This document shows positions 24,874 to 33,999 of a stretch of DNA of 64,000 nucleotides, piece after piece. Made by a program: the position numbers and the translations under genes. The first letter of the stretch is position 1; each line of letters opens with the position of its first letter. This DNA comes from Mucilaginibacter ginsenosidivorax (GTDB lineage Bacteria > Bacteroidota > Bacteroidia > Sphingobacteriales > Sphingobacteriaceae), in the NCBI RefSeq assembly GCF_007971525.1, contig NZ_CP042437.1, positions 2,914,001-2,978,000 on the forward strand, in the 5' to 3' direction. Under the pieces are notes generated by a model that was not told the DNA's origin, ran no database searches, and saw nothing but the letters and a program-made list of their open reading frames with translations.

Positions 24874-27417
24874 CTATTTACCGCAAATTTTATCAAACGG
24901 GATAGGGTAATCAATTCCCAACGATCTTTTATATTCAGCTATAAAATCATCGTAGGTGCGGCGGGCGTGTTCAATACCCCTGGTGCGCCTGATGGCTTTC
25001 AGTTTATAGTTGATGCCGGCATCGCTAAACGGGTCGATATTTAAAATCAGCCGGCTTATCTCCAGCGCTTTTTTAAAGTGTCCCTCATCATAGGTGTTTT
25101 TTATTACAGGCTGCAAAGCTGGCATTAACGCTTCTTCGTATTCCTCTTTAAAATCATCCAGCCAAACATCGGGCATAGCCGGCAGCAGGCCGCCACGTGC
25201 AATCAAATCAAAATGAGGGACCTCCAATGCAGCTGCCCCCTGCCCGTTGTTAAGGCTGGCTTGCACTACAAAATAATCACAAAAAAAGGCGTCCGAAACA
25301 GTAAAGCTATACGTATCGTTGACGTAAGCCAGCTCAATCCCTTCCAAATCAGCAAGAATACTTCTCAGGTGATTTAAGGTAACGCCCCTGATGTTTTTTG
25401 TTTTGGCTACATCTTTATCGGCCCAAAGGGTGGTAGAAATACGCCTGGAGGTTACACCGTTTTTATCGCGGCTGTTCAGTAAAATCAAAATAAATAGCTG
25501 TTTAATTTTAGGGCTAAACAGGTAGGTAATATCCTTGCCGTTTTTATCATAAACCGTAAATGCGCCCAACAAATAAACCGCATTAACCTTGTTGCCCATA
25601 ATTTCCAAGGCACTTTCATCCTGGGTTAAATCAGCAGTTTCCTGCACCGGTTTGGCTTTTTTTCTTTTCAGGTAGATGAATGCTACACCGGCCACAAGCA
25701 GTACCGCCGCCAGCCCGGCAACGTAGCTATACAAACCGGTTGTTGTGCTTTTAGCCTGTTTCGATTTTAAATAAGCGGCATAGCTTACCGGGGGAAATGC
25801 CAGCGAATAAATTTTGATACCCGATTTTACAGGCGAAGTAAACTCCTGCGTGGTGCAATAAAATTCGTTAGCGTCGCTATTAAAAAACAGGTTAACATCG
25901 GTTTCAATCCGCTCGGATGTTACCGGGATCTCGCCGCTTACAACCTCGTATGATCCATCTTGAATAGCATATTTATACAGCTTCAAGCTGGTTTTAGGCC
26001 GCTCGTGGGGGTAACACAACACATAAAAATATTTCCCATCTTTTGACAGGATAATGTTATTGGCCGGTACAAAAGCTTCTTCCTTAGGCTTAATCTCCCA
26101 AAGTTTTTTTATGGTATGGTTGGTTAGGTTAACCCGGTACAAATCATAAAAATGCATACCACCTACAACCTGGCTGCCCGATTGATTGCCGATGCCGCCG
26201 AATATATACACGTTATTATTCGCGTCGGCAGCGCTGCAGGCCGAAAAAAACCGCGGATCGATATGGTCGCCGGTAAAAACCACCGGCTGCCAAACCTGTT
26301 TTAGGGTATCAAATTTAAAAAAATCATTATAGTACCTGAACGAACCATAGCCGCCAAATAAATAAAGATCATGGTAATCTTTATCGTAAAACACGTTGTG
26401 GTGATGCCGTTGCGATGGCAAGGCAGCGTTCCCTTTAACCTCCCAATTTAGGTCTTTCAGATCAAGTGATGCCATACCCGACAACCTACCCCGCGCATTG
26501 TTTACCTCATACGCATACAACTTATTCTGTTTGGGATTGATAATGCTTTTGCCCAGTAACAAGGGCATAGGCAAGGCGTTTTGATAGGGGTTAGATGATT
26601 CCTCATCATTCCTGACATTATATTGCGTTACCGAGTTGCTGCCAAACAGCACCATGCTTTGTTTTTGCTGATTAAAGTTTAGGCCCACAACCTCGTTAAA
26701 GCTTTTTGACAACAGTGGCTTCCAGAAGTATGATTCATTAATAAGCCAAACCGGGTTTTCCACAAAGCCAATCCCGTCGCCATTGCTGCTGTGCACGTTT
26801 TGGCCTTCCCACTCATCTAAAGGGAACGAATAACGCTGAGCGGCATCGCCAACTTCCAGGTTGCGGATGGCCATATTGGGCACATCGGAGTAACGGGAGT
26901 TTTTGCCAAAAGTAATAGCCGGGCTGATGCTGCCGGCGAAACCAAAGCCCGAAGCGCCATACGGTTTACCGTTAACCCACACTGTTGCTTTATCCCCAAG
27001 CAAGTCCAGCTTGATTTTGATGGCTGTCCATGTTCTTTTTGATAGCCGGGCGGCACTTAGCGGGATAGTGATCTTATTGCTCTTACTATCGATGTTGAAA
27101 TTTAAGTAAGGGGTACCGTTTAAATAAATATAACTGAGGCTATAGGAGTTGTTTTTACCGTCGGCAAGGTTTAAAACATAGCCCAGGTGCGAATTATCCC
27201 ACAAAGCCAGTTGGAAGGCGATGGTTAGTTCATCATTAAATTGGGGGTTTTCCTGTTTAAAAACGGAATAGGACGTCCGTTTTTCCATTAAACTGTCGTT
27301 CGAGTTGAACTGCAAGCCCTGTGCCTGTAATTTTAAGCATGAGCCAAGGGCGGCAGCAAAAACCAAAATCCTATATACCCAGGGATGCAGTAATAAAATC
27401 CGGCTCGCTTTTGTCAT
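24874..27417 (-). CDS. Membrane-spanning regulator: LamG/Kelch sensor, TM helix, winged helix and BTAD/TPR domain
   Basis: The 847-residue protein, from the ATG at 27415-27417, has an N-terminal signal or anchor (VYRILVFAAALGSCLKLQAQ). A LamG-like lectin domain follows at about 40-210 (KATVWVNGKPYGASGFGF). A Kelch-type propeller lies at about 240-540 (HDLYLFGGYGSFRYYNDFFK, NNVYIFGGIGNQSG). One TM helix is at about 562-583 (YVAGLAAVLLVAGVAFIYL). The cytoplasmic C-terminus carries a SARP-like winged helix at about 613-705 (LLGAFTVYDKNGKDITYLFS, RISTTLWADKD) and a TPR/BTAD-like region (KKALEISRLILNIDPFSDAG). This layout predicts a one-protein signal relay from envelope to DNA. It lies next to the SusCD/GH92 genes, which lack a usual hybrid two-component or SusR regulator. 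Frame upstream to 27543 is rejected as non-native. Confidence 0.82.
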   Translation of the reverse strand: MTKASRILLLHPWVYRILVFAAALGSCLKLQAQGLQFNSNDSLMEKRTSYSVFKQENPQFNDELTIAFQLALWDNSHLGYVLNLADGKNNSYSLSYIYLNGTPYLNFNIDSKSNKITIPLSAARLSKRTWTAIKIKLDLLGDKATVWVNGKPYGASGFGFAGSISPAITFGKNSRYSDVPNMAIRNLEVGDAAQRYSFPLDEWEGQNVHSSNGDGIGFVENPVWLINESYFWKPLLSKSFNEVVGLNFNQQKQSMVLFGSNSVTQYNVRNDEESSNPYQNALPMPLLLGKSIINPKQNKLYAYEVNNARGRLSGMASLDLKDLNWEVKGNAALPSQRHHHNVFYDKDYHDLYLFGGYGSFRYYNDFFKFDTLKQVWQPVVFTGDHIDPRFFSACSAADANNNVYIFGGIGNQSGSQVVGGMHFYDLYRVNLTNHTIKKLWEIKPKEEAFVPANNIILSKDGKYFYVLCYPHERPKTSLKLYKYAIQDGSYEVVSGEIPVTSERIETDVNLFFNSDANEFYCTTQEFTSPVKSGIKIYSLAFPPVSYAAYLKSKQAKSTTTGLYSYVAGLAAVLLVAGVAFIYLKRKKAKPVQETADLTQDESALEIMGNKVNAVYLLGAFTVYDKNGKDITYLFSPKIKQLFILILLNSRDKNGVTSRRISTTLWADKDVAKTKNIRGVTLNHLRSILADLEGIELAYVNDTYSFTVSDAFFCDYFVVQASLNNGQGAAALEVPHFDLIARGGLLPAMPDVWLDDFKEEYEEALMPALQPVIKNTYDEGHFKKALEISRLILNIDPFSDAGINYKLKAIRRTRGIEHARRTYDDFIAEYKRSLGIDYPIPFDKICGK

Positions 27418-27511
27418 TGAATACACTTGTCTAAAATCCCCGGGACCAGGGGAATGAACGCAAGTGCTAAAATATGTTTTTTTTGAGTATGCTAAATGGG
27501 GAATTTCTTTA

Positions 27512-28618
27512 TTACCTCCCCGGCACCAGCTTATTATAGGCATCTACAAGAATTGCCTCTTTATCCTGTATCGTATAATATTCCGCACACAGGATTAACC
27601 CACTGTTAGTGCGCTCCAATGTTACCCTAACAAAGCCATGCCGGGTATCGCATGAATACTCCAGTTTGGCACCATTCAGAACTTCGCTTTCGGCGCTAAA
27701 ACGTTCGTCATCGGTATGGGCTACGGGGTGCAGCTCGTCAAAGCCACCTGCGCCGGCTACAATGTATGGCACGGTAATACTATTAGGATAACGCTTGCTG
27801 ATACGCTGGTAATTATGTACGTGCCCGCTAAAAACCATATCGGGCCAAACATTGGTTTCGGTAAATGCGCCCTCCAGGAATTCGATCATGGGCGAGCTGG
27901 AACCGTGGTTAACATCTGCCGAGTACGGCGCATGATGAATGCTAACCAACAATGCCTTTTCCGGATGGTTTTGTGCCGATGACTTTAATTCCTGCAGGAA
28001 CCAATCCCGCTGCTCGGGCGTTATTACGCCATATTTGGGCACGTTACTGTGCAACCCAATTATGGTTGCCAACGGGGTATCCAACGTCCAGTAAATATTG
28101 GGCTGAACCATGCTTTTCCGCGGACTGTCGCCGGCAAATGGTATTGCCCGTTGGTGCGTATCGCAAAAAACAGCAGCAAAAGCATCCAAACTTTGGTATG
28201 GCTTATCGGCATTGGGGTTTATGTCGCTGTCGTGATTGCCGGCTATGGCGAATATGGGGCCGGGGTAATTGTTATAGGGATCAAAAAACTGGCTCTTGTA
28301 ATATTTTTCTTCGCCATGGCTATACACTACATCGCCCAGTTGATACAGGAACGAAGGCTTGTTTGCCGCCGCCGAAGTTTGATACTGCGAAGCCATGGCA
28401 TCGGGCACCCTTTTCTGAAAATCAGGATCGCGAAAGCCGCCGGTATCGCCCACTACATGAAATATCATGCGGTTATCGCCTATGCCGGGCAATATGTCGT
28501 TAACATTTAAATGGTATGGGTACTTTCCCGACGGTGGCGGAGGCGGCAAAAACTTATAGGTATCGTCGGGCTGATCTTTTTTAAAAACGGGGGTGGTATA
28601 TTTAGGGGATATTATCAT
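27512..28618 (-). CDS. Calcineurin-like metallophosphoesterase (purple acid phosphatase type)
   Basis: The 368-residue protein carries the dinuclear metallophosphatase motifs in order: VVGDTGG, FLYQLGDVVYSHG, IFAIAGNHDSD, VSIHHAPYSAD and VFSGHVHNYQR. The Y-S-x-G and G-N-H-D-x forms are close to purple acid phosphatases. No signal peptide is visible, and the start has a Pro-rich stretch (PPPPPSGKYP), so a cytoplasmic site is likely. It ends 95 bases before the membrane regulator start on the same strand, so the two may be cotranscribed. The substrate is unknown. Confidence 0.82.
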   Translation of the reverse strand: MIISPKYTTPVFKKDQPDDTYKFLPPPPPSGKYPYHLNVNDILPGIGDNRMIFHVVGDTGGFRDPDFQKRVPDAMASQYQTSAAANKPSFLYQLGDVVYSHGEEKYYKSQFFDPYNNYPGPIFAIAGNHDSDINPNADKPYQSLDAFAAVFCDTHQRAIPFAGDSPRKSMVQPNIYWTLDTPLATIIGLHSNVPKYGVITPEQRDWFLQELKSSAQNHPEKALLVSIHHAPYSADVNHGSSSPMIEFLEGAFTETNVWPDMVFSGHVHNYQRISKRYPNSITVPYIVAGAGGFDELHPVAHTDDERFSAESEVLNGAKLEYSCDTRHGFVRVTLERTNSGLILCAEYYTIQDKEAILVDAYNKLVPGR

Positions 28619-28715
28619 TTAGCGTTAATCATCAAAAGGCCAAACATACCAAACAAATATAAATTGAAGGTGAACAAAAGTTTAAGCGCCCTGTACTCCC
28701 GGTTTATGGAGCCCG

Positions 28716-29537
28716 CTATTCGTGTAGCACCAGGATAGCTTTTACTGATTTGTTCATCACCTGGTTTACCGTACTCCGGGTAAATAACCGGTAAACAATG
28801 TTATGATGATGTTTAACCAGGCAAAGGATATCGGTTTCGTGCGTTTGCACAAAATCAACAATGCCGTTTATGGCGCTGCTGTTGTTAATATAGTTAAAAT
28901 CAAGTTCGGCGTTTTTTATTAAGCTGCTTAATTTGGCCTCCCCTGTCTTGATATGTTTATCGTCAGGCTTATCGGCTACATAAAGCACCTGCATTTTAGC
29001 GGACGCAAATGCCTGTACCATCTCGTTTAAAGCGTTTACATCTTCGGCAGACAGGCGGGTTTCAAAATCTGTGGCCAGCGTAATCACCGGCACCCTGGAG
29101 AACTTACTTTCCAGCGGGATAATTAAGGTAGGCGTTTTCACCCTGCTTACCATCATGCTTGCGTTGCTGCCCACAATACCCGCAATACCTGTTGCACCGG
29201 TTATACCCATCACCAAAAGCTCTACAGGGTTTTTATCAACATAACGGGTTATCACAGTTTTCAAAAAACCAACATCACAAAGCGTGCTTACCTTAACCGA
29301 AGCATAAACCTGCTGCCGGGTAAATTCGGCGGCCCACTCCTTTAAAGCCTCCCTTTTGTTGTTATAGTAATCTTCAATAAAAATAGCGTTGTAAGTGCTG
29401 TTGTTAATGCCTTCGGTAGGGTGTATGGCATGTATAACGCAAACATCCCTGTTTAAAACAACGGCCAGCTCCATTGCGTAAGCCATTGCGTTGGCAGCGC
29501 TTTTTGAAAAATCGGAAGCAACAAGAATCTGTTTCAT
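28716..29537 (-). CDS. Universal stress protein with two UspA domains
   Basis: The 273-residue protein consists of two tandem UspA-like domains. The first opens MKQILVASDFSKSAANAMAY and ends with the nucleotide-loop pattern MGITGATGIAGIVGSNASMM. The second starts at about 150 (VITLATDFETRLSAEDVNAL) and lacks a clear G-2x-G-9x-G loop. Double-domain Usp proteins are common in Bacteroidota and are linked to stress survival. The gene lies 10 bases after the PiT phosphate transporter on the same strand, so the two probably form an operon and the protein may serve phosphate or energy stress. Confidence 0.88.
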   Translation of the reverse strand: MKQILVASDFSKSAANAMAYAMELAVVLNRDVCVIHAIHPTEGINNSTYNAIFIEDYYNNKREALKEWAAEFTRQQVYASVKVSTLCDVGFLKTVITRYVDKNPVELLVMGITGATGIAGIVGSNASMMVSRVKTPTLIIPLESKFSRVPVITLATDFETRLSAEDVNALNEMVQAFASAKMQVLYVADKPDDKHIKTGEAKLSSLIKNAELDFNYINNSSAINGIVDFVQTHETDILCLVKHHHNIVYRLFTRSTVNQVMNKSVKAILVLHE

Positions 29538-29547
29538 TTTCGGCCTT

Positions 29548-30972
29548 TTAAATAAACAAATGGAAAAACATGAATAATAAAGATGCTAAAATTATTGCTA
29601 CCGGTAAAGTAAGCACCCAGGCCATCGCAATATTTTTTATTGTTTTATTATTGAGATTGCCTTTACCGCCTGAAGCAACCATAGCGCCGGCAATGCCGCT
29701 TGACAGCACATGTGTAGTACTCACCGGCAAACCAAATGCAGTACTAAGGCCAATGGTTGATGCGGCAACAATTTCGGATGAGGCACCTTGCGCATAGCTT
29801 AAATGTTCGTTGCCAATTTTTTCGCCAATGGTAACCACAATCCTCTTCCAGCCAATCATGGTACCCAATCCAAGCGATATTGAAATTATAGCGATTACCC
29901 ACACCGGCGCAAAATCTGTAACATGCTCCAGCTCATCCGCAGCCGTGGTAAGCGCTCCGCGGTCATTTGCCGCTAATTTTATCGCATTATCTTTAAGCAC
30001 CATCCTGATTGCTTTTACAGTTCCCTCTACCTGTTTACGGTAATTATAAGTTTTGGCAACATCGGTTTCATTTTTTTCGGCCAGCGAAGCTTTTGCCTGG
30101 GCAATTATAGCTGCCAGTTTGATAAACTCACCTTTGGGTGCATTGCTTGTTGTGGTGTTTTTAGTTATCACGATGCTGGCCTGGTTAAATGCCGCCAAAA
30201 CTTTATCATTACCAATATGATGATTAACAGCAAACCGGGCTGGTAAAAAGGCTATCAGGATAAGCATAAATAAGCCAACACCCTTTTGCCCATCATTACT
30301 GCCGTGAAAAAAGCTAACCAGGGTACAGGTAGTAATAAGTAAAAGCCTGATCAGAATTGGCGGCCTGTCATTTTCGCCGGTTGGGATATGGAACAGGGCA
30401 TGTGATTTGGTTACATGCTTTAAAAACAACATGAGCAGGGCCGCAGCGCCAAAACCAATTATGGGCGATAAAATAAGCGACATGCCTATCTCTTCGGCTT
30501 TACCCCAATTTACGCCCGGGCCGTGATAGTACCAGGTAAAAGCCAAACCGGCGCCAATCATAGCGCCAATCATGGTATGTGAGCTGGAGCAGGGAATACC
30601 CAGGTACCAGGTACCCAGGTTCCAGATGATGGAAGCAAGCAATACCGATAGCACCAGGCAGGCGCCTACGCTTACGGGCAAAGTCATCAGGGCATCAAGC
30701 GGCACCAGTTTTAAAATACCCATGGCTACCGTTACACCGCCCAAAAACACGCCTAAAAAATTCCATAAGCCCGACCATGGGATTGCATATACAGGCTTTA
30801 AGGCCCTGGTGTATATTACAGTTGCTACCGCGTTTGCTGTATCATGAAAGCCATTCACAAACTCGAAACCAATAACAGCCAGGATGCAGACGATAAAAAC
30901 AACCAGTAAATAACCGCTTAAATTAACCTGGCCAATAAAAGGAAGTGTGGCTGCAAGTATTGAAATATGCAT
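29548..30972 (-). CDS. pit: PiT-family inorganic phosphate transporter
   Basis: The 474-residue membrane protein has about ten helices and both PiT signature repeats. GFEFVNGFHDTANAVATVIY is near the N-terminus and a second inverted-repeat copy, LSTAFGLPVSTTHVLSSGIA, is near the C-terminus. A central cytoplasmic loop (residues about 260-350, Lys- and Glu-rich) separates the halves. PiT carriers move metal-phosphate with protons. An FHGSNDGQKGVG motif in the middle is the family's second N-D-G-x-K site. The gene leads a two-gene unit with UspA. Confidence 0.93.
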   Translation of the reverse strand: MHISILAATLPFIGQVNLSGYLLVVFIVCILAVIGFEFVNGFHDTANAVATVIYTRALKPVYAIPWSGLWNFLGVFLGGVTVAMGILKLVPLDALMTLPVSVGACLVLSVLLASIIWNLGTWYLGIPCSSSHTMIGAMIGAGLAFTWYYHGPGVNWGKAEEIGMSLILSPIIGFGAAALLMLFLKHVTKSHALFHIPTGENDRPPILIRLLLITTCTLVSFFHGSNDGQKGVGLFMLILIAFLPARFAVNHHIGNDKVLAAFNQASIVITKNTTTSNAPKGEFIKLAAIIAQAKASLAEKNETDVAKTYNYRKQVEGTVKAIRMVLKDNAIKLAANDRGALTTAADELEHVTDFAPVWVIAIISISLGLGTMIGWKRIVVTIGEKIGNEHLSYAQGASSEIVAASTIGLSTAFGLPVSTTHVLSSGIAGAMVASGGKGNLNNKTIKNIAMAWVLTLPVAIILASLLFMFFHLFI

Positions 30973-31120
30973 ATCAAATTATGTTTGTACCCCGGCAGGC
31001 TTATTTAGCTTCTTAACCTGCTCTCAAATAACAGCTTCAAACATTGCTTTAATACCAATTTCAGGTTAATTGTTTGTTATTTAATTGTTTATGATCTTTA
31101 CCGGCATCAACACTAAACAC

Positions 31121-33916
31121 CTACAGTTTTATCAGCTTACCGTTATACACCACATGCCCGGCTAAAGAAATTACATACATGTAAATGCCTGGGTTAAGGT
31201 TTACAGGTACGGTATTTTGCAGGTTATTAAGCGTTTGGGTTATGCTGAGTTTGCCGCCGGCATCGTATAATTTGAAATCGTAATTATTGATGTCGCCGCT
31301 TAAAACGGTGAATTGTTTGTCAACCGGGTTTGGGTAAACGGCAAATTGTTTGTTTTGCAGCACAACGGCTTTTACGGTATCGGTATAAATAAGCTGGTTA
31401 TCGGTGGTGGTTAGTTTGGCCCGGTAATATTGTACCTGTTTGGGCGCGGCATCTGTAAACTGGTAACCGAGCTGGTTTGCCACTACCGGCGAGGTGCCGA
31501 TTGATGTAAAGGAAGCCGGGCCGGTCATTTTTTCCCAGGTAATGGATTTTAGGTTTACGGTGCTGCCCAGGAAAAGATCTAACAAAACTTTATTGCCTGT
31601 AACGTTTGCCAGTAATGTTTTCACATAGCAGCCAACGCCTTGCGTGGTAACATCAATGGTGTAGCTTTTTAACCCTTCAAAACCATTGCCGGTTGCGCTT
31701 ACAGCAAAATACCTGGAGGTTTGTTGCCCTGCGGGGATAATAACCGTTGTATCTGTTACGGTACGTAGCTTTTGCAAAACATCATCTTTTATAGTGTAAA
31801 CCACGTAACCTGTGCTGCCCTGCTGCGGCGACCAATGCAACAACGTACCTTGTGCACAGTTATAACCAACACTTAGCGCTACAGGGGCCGAGATGTTGAA
31901 TTCGGCACTTAAAAACGAGTTGTTACCGATATCCATTTTAAGCATGGCCGTACTGAATACATCCGGGGCCTGCCAGTTATAATAATTATTTTTCAGTGTT
32001 ACGTTATTAACAGCATTCCAGGTAACTCCGTGATCATAGCTGATGCTTAGCCTGCCCGTTGCCGTATCAAAGGAGCTTTGCCAGCGCAGGTAATTATCGC
32101 CGGCAGCAAAAAGCTGGCTTGCAGCAACCGGATAAATCCACTCGAATTTATTTGCCTGGATGGCCTGGTAAGCCATATAAAACTTTTGCGGACCCAACGG
32201 CACTTTGCGACCTTTTACTTGTATAGTGTAAATACCAGCTGCGGGGTTTGCAATAGCAACCTGCTCGGTATTATTTATGGTATCTATCTGCCTTTGCGCC
32301 GGCTTATGTAGCGAATCGAGCGAGGGGAAGCTGCTTAACGTCCAGGGCAAAATAATTTTTCCATCGGGGCCGGAAACTGACAGATCCAGGTCGTTAACCA
32401 GCGCGGTGGGTGCATTTAGCGTGGCGGCAGGATCTGTCCAGGCTATGGATACTTTTAATTCTTTTGTGCCCGTGGGTACATCTACCGAAAAATCGCTTTG
32501 GGCCGCATTACCAACTGTGCCGCTGTTAAACCGGTTATCCTGTAGGGTACGCATGGCTTCCAGAGCGTTTAGTTTGCCGTAGCCGGTTTTAAAATCGACA
32601 TAAGTATTGCCTATATCATCGGCCGAGTTAATCAGTATCGCTTTAATTAAAGCAGCCGGAGGTAAGCTCCCGTGCTTTAGTTTATAAGCTTGCTGCAGCA
32701 GGGCTACAGTTCCCGACGCAAGCGCCGCTGCGCCGGATGTTCCGTCTTCGCCATCGGCTACCAGCTCGGGCTTTACACGGCCATCATAGGCCGGCCCGCC
32801 AGAGCTTAAATCTTCGGGAAGGTTTGTGCGCCCGGTACCACCAATTACCAGTACATTTTTAGCCTGTTTAAAATCGCCCGATAAATTGGCTACGCCTGTT
32901 AAACCATTATAAACGCCCGTAGCCGGCGCGTTGAGCCCAACATTGCCCGACGAAAACACGTGTACAATGCTGTCATTTGCCCATACCTGCTCATCATATG
33001 CAACAGACTCGGCACCGTAATAATTTTCAATTCCCGTGCCATACGAGTGATTTTGCAAACCAATATCAAAGGCTTTAAAAACAGCTGTACTATCGGGAAA
33101 CAGGTTGATGAAATCGGCAGAGGTAAAACGCACCGCAGGTGCAGCGCCAAGCCCTTTTATGAATGAATTGCCATTACCGCCAATAAGCGTGGCCATGGTA
33201 GTAGCATGCCCGGAAGTTATGGCCGATGACGGGAAAGATGCAAAAGTACGACCGAGCAGATCAAGGTCATTATCATATTTATCTTCTTTAACACTTACAT
33301 TAATGCCTTGGCCGTTAATACCGGGGTAAATGCTTTGTATTGTGCTAATGGTATTTGCGCCCAGGTCAATGTCGCTGATTGCCAGTTCGGCGTGCGCCTT
33401 GCGGGTATTATCTGCAAAAACAACATAGGGCTGCTGTAATAATTCGTTTAGCTTGTTAATGGGGATACTGGTTGTTACGCTATTGCCATATGTGCCGGTT
33501 ATCCTGCCATACTTTTCTACCTCCTTGATGGCCGTTATATTGCTCAGTGTAATGTTAACAGCAATCTTGCTGCTGCTTTTGGGATGCTTTTGGCTGGCCA
33601 GAGCAAGGTTATCTGATGCCTTCCACAGGGAATTTGCAGGCGCTATTATTTCAAAATCGGCATTCTGCGGGATGGGGTTGTTTGATGCTACAATATAATA
33701 ATTGTATGAAAGTCTTTTTATAACGCGTCCATTCGCAGAAGGCGTAAATGGCCGTTTATTGATCTTAACGATATAAAAATTAACAGAGTCGGCTAATGCT
33801 GGTTTAGTTGCTGCCGAATAAAGGTCTTTAATAAATTTGTCGCCCACGGTTTGCTGCGACCAGGAATATTTAAAACAAACAATAAAAAAAATAATAGGCA
33901 GTAACTTTTTAGCCAT
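31121..33916 (-). CDS. Secreted subtilisin-like (S8) protease with a type IX secretion tail
   Basis: The 931-residue protein has a signal peptide (MAKKLLPIIFFIVCFKYSWS) and a prodomain-like region. The S8 catalytic blocks are divergent: INVSVKEDKYDND for Asp, TSGHATTMATLIGGNG for His and EDGTSGAAALASGTVALLQQ for Ser. Asn in QNHSYGTGIEN is the oxyanion block. The usual D-T/S-G and H-G-T-H motifs are altered (E-D-K-Y-D, H-A-T-T). Beta-sandwich domains follow. The end has the T9SS type A sorting pattern (FAVYPNPVDKQF ... NLNPGIYMYVI ... GKLIKL), so export across the outer membrane by the type IX system is expected. Confidence 0.85.
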   Translation of the reverse strand: MAKKLLPIIFFIVCFKYSWSQQTVGDKFIKDLYSAATKPALADSVNFYIVKINKRPFTPSANGRVIKRLSYNYYIVASNNPIPQNADFEIIAPANSLWKASDNLALASQKHPKSSSKIAVNITLSNITAIKEVEKYGRITGTYGNSVTTSIPINKLNELLQQPYVVFADNTRKAHAELAISDIDLGANTISTIQSIYPGINGQGINVSVKEDKYDNDLDLLGRTFASFPSSAITSGHATTMATLIGGNGNSFIKGLGAAPAVRFTSADFINLFPDSTAVFKAFDIGLQNHSYGTGIENYYGAESVAYDEQVWANDSIVHVFSSGNVGLNAPATGVYNGLTGVANLSGDFKQAKNVLVIGGTGRTNLPEDLSSGGPAYDGRVKPELVADGEDGTSGAAALASGTVALLQQAYKLKHGSLPPAALIKAILINSADDIGNTYVDFKTGYGKLNALEAMRTLQDNRFNSGTVGNAAQSDFSVDVPTGTKELKVSIAWTDPAATLNAPTALVNDLDLSVSGPDGKIILPWTLSSFPSLDSLHKPAQRQIDTINNTEQVAIANPAAGIYTIQVKGRKVPLGPQKFYMAYQAIQANKFEWIYPVAASQLFAAGDNYLRWQSSFDTATGRLSISYDHGVTWNAVNNVTLKNNYYNWQAPDVFSTAMLKMDIGNNSFLSAEFNISAPVALSVGYNCAQGTLLHWSPQQGSTGYVVYTIKDDVLQKLRTVTDTTVIIPAGQQTSRYFAVSATGNGFEGLKSYTIDVTTQGVGCYVKTLLANVTGNKVLLDLFLGSTVNLKSITWEKMTGPASFTSIGTSPVVANQLGYQFTDAAPKQVQYYRAKLTTTDNQLIYTDTVKAVVLQNKQFAVYPNPVDKQFTVLSGDINNYDFKLYDAGGKLSITQTLNNLQNTVPVNLNPGIYMYVISLAGHVVYNGKLIKL

Positions 33917-33932
33917 GCTTTAAGTTAAATAA

Positions 33933-33963
33933 CAATAAGAGAGGGCAAAGCCCTCCCTTATTG
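33933..33963 (-). terminator. Hairpin between the HEIGH peptidase and the S8 protease genes
   Basis: CAATAAGAGAGGGC (33933-33946) pairs with GCCCTCCCTTATTG (33950-33963) around AAA with one mismatch. The T run behind it is interrupted, so termination may be partial. Confidence 0.6.
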
Positions 33964-33999
33964 CGAATAAGACAGTACCCGATTACCTGATAAAATGTT

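Noticed and set aside
27418..27543. 42-codon N-terminal extension of the membrane regulator
   Set aside because: It overlaps the end of the metallophosphoesterase gene and precedes a well-formed signal segment that starts at the internal ATG.
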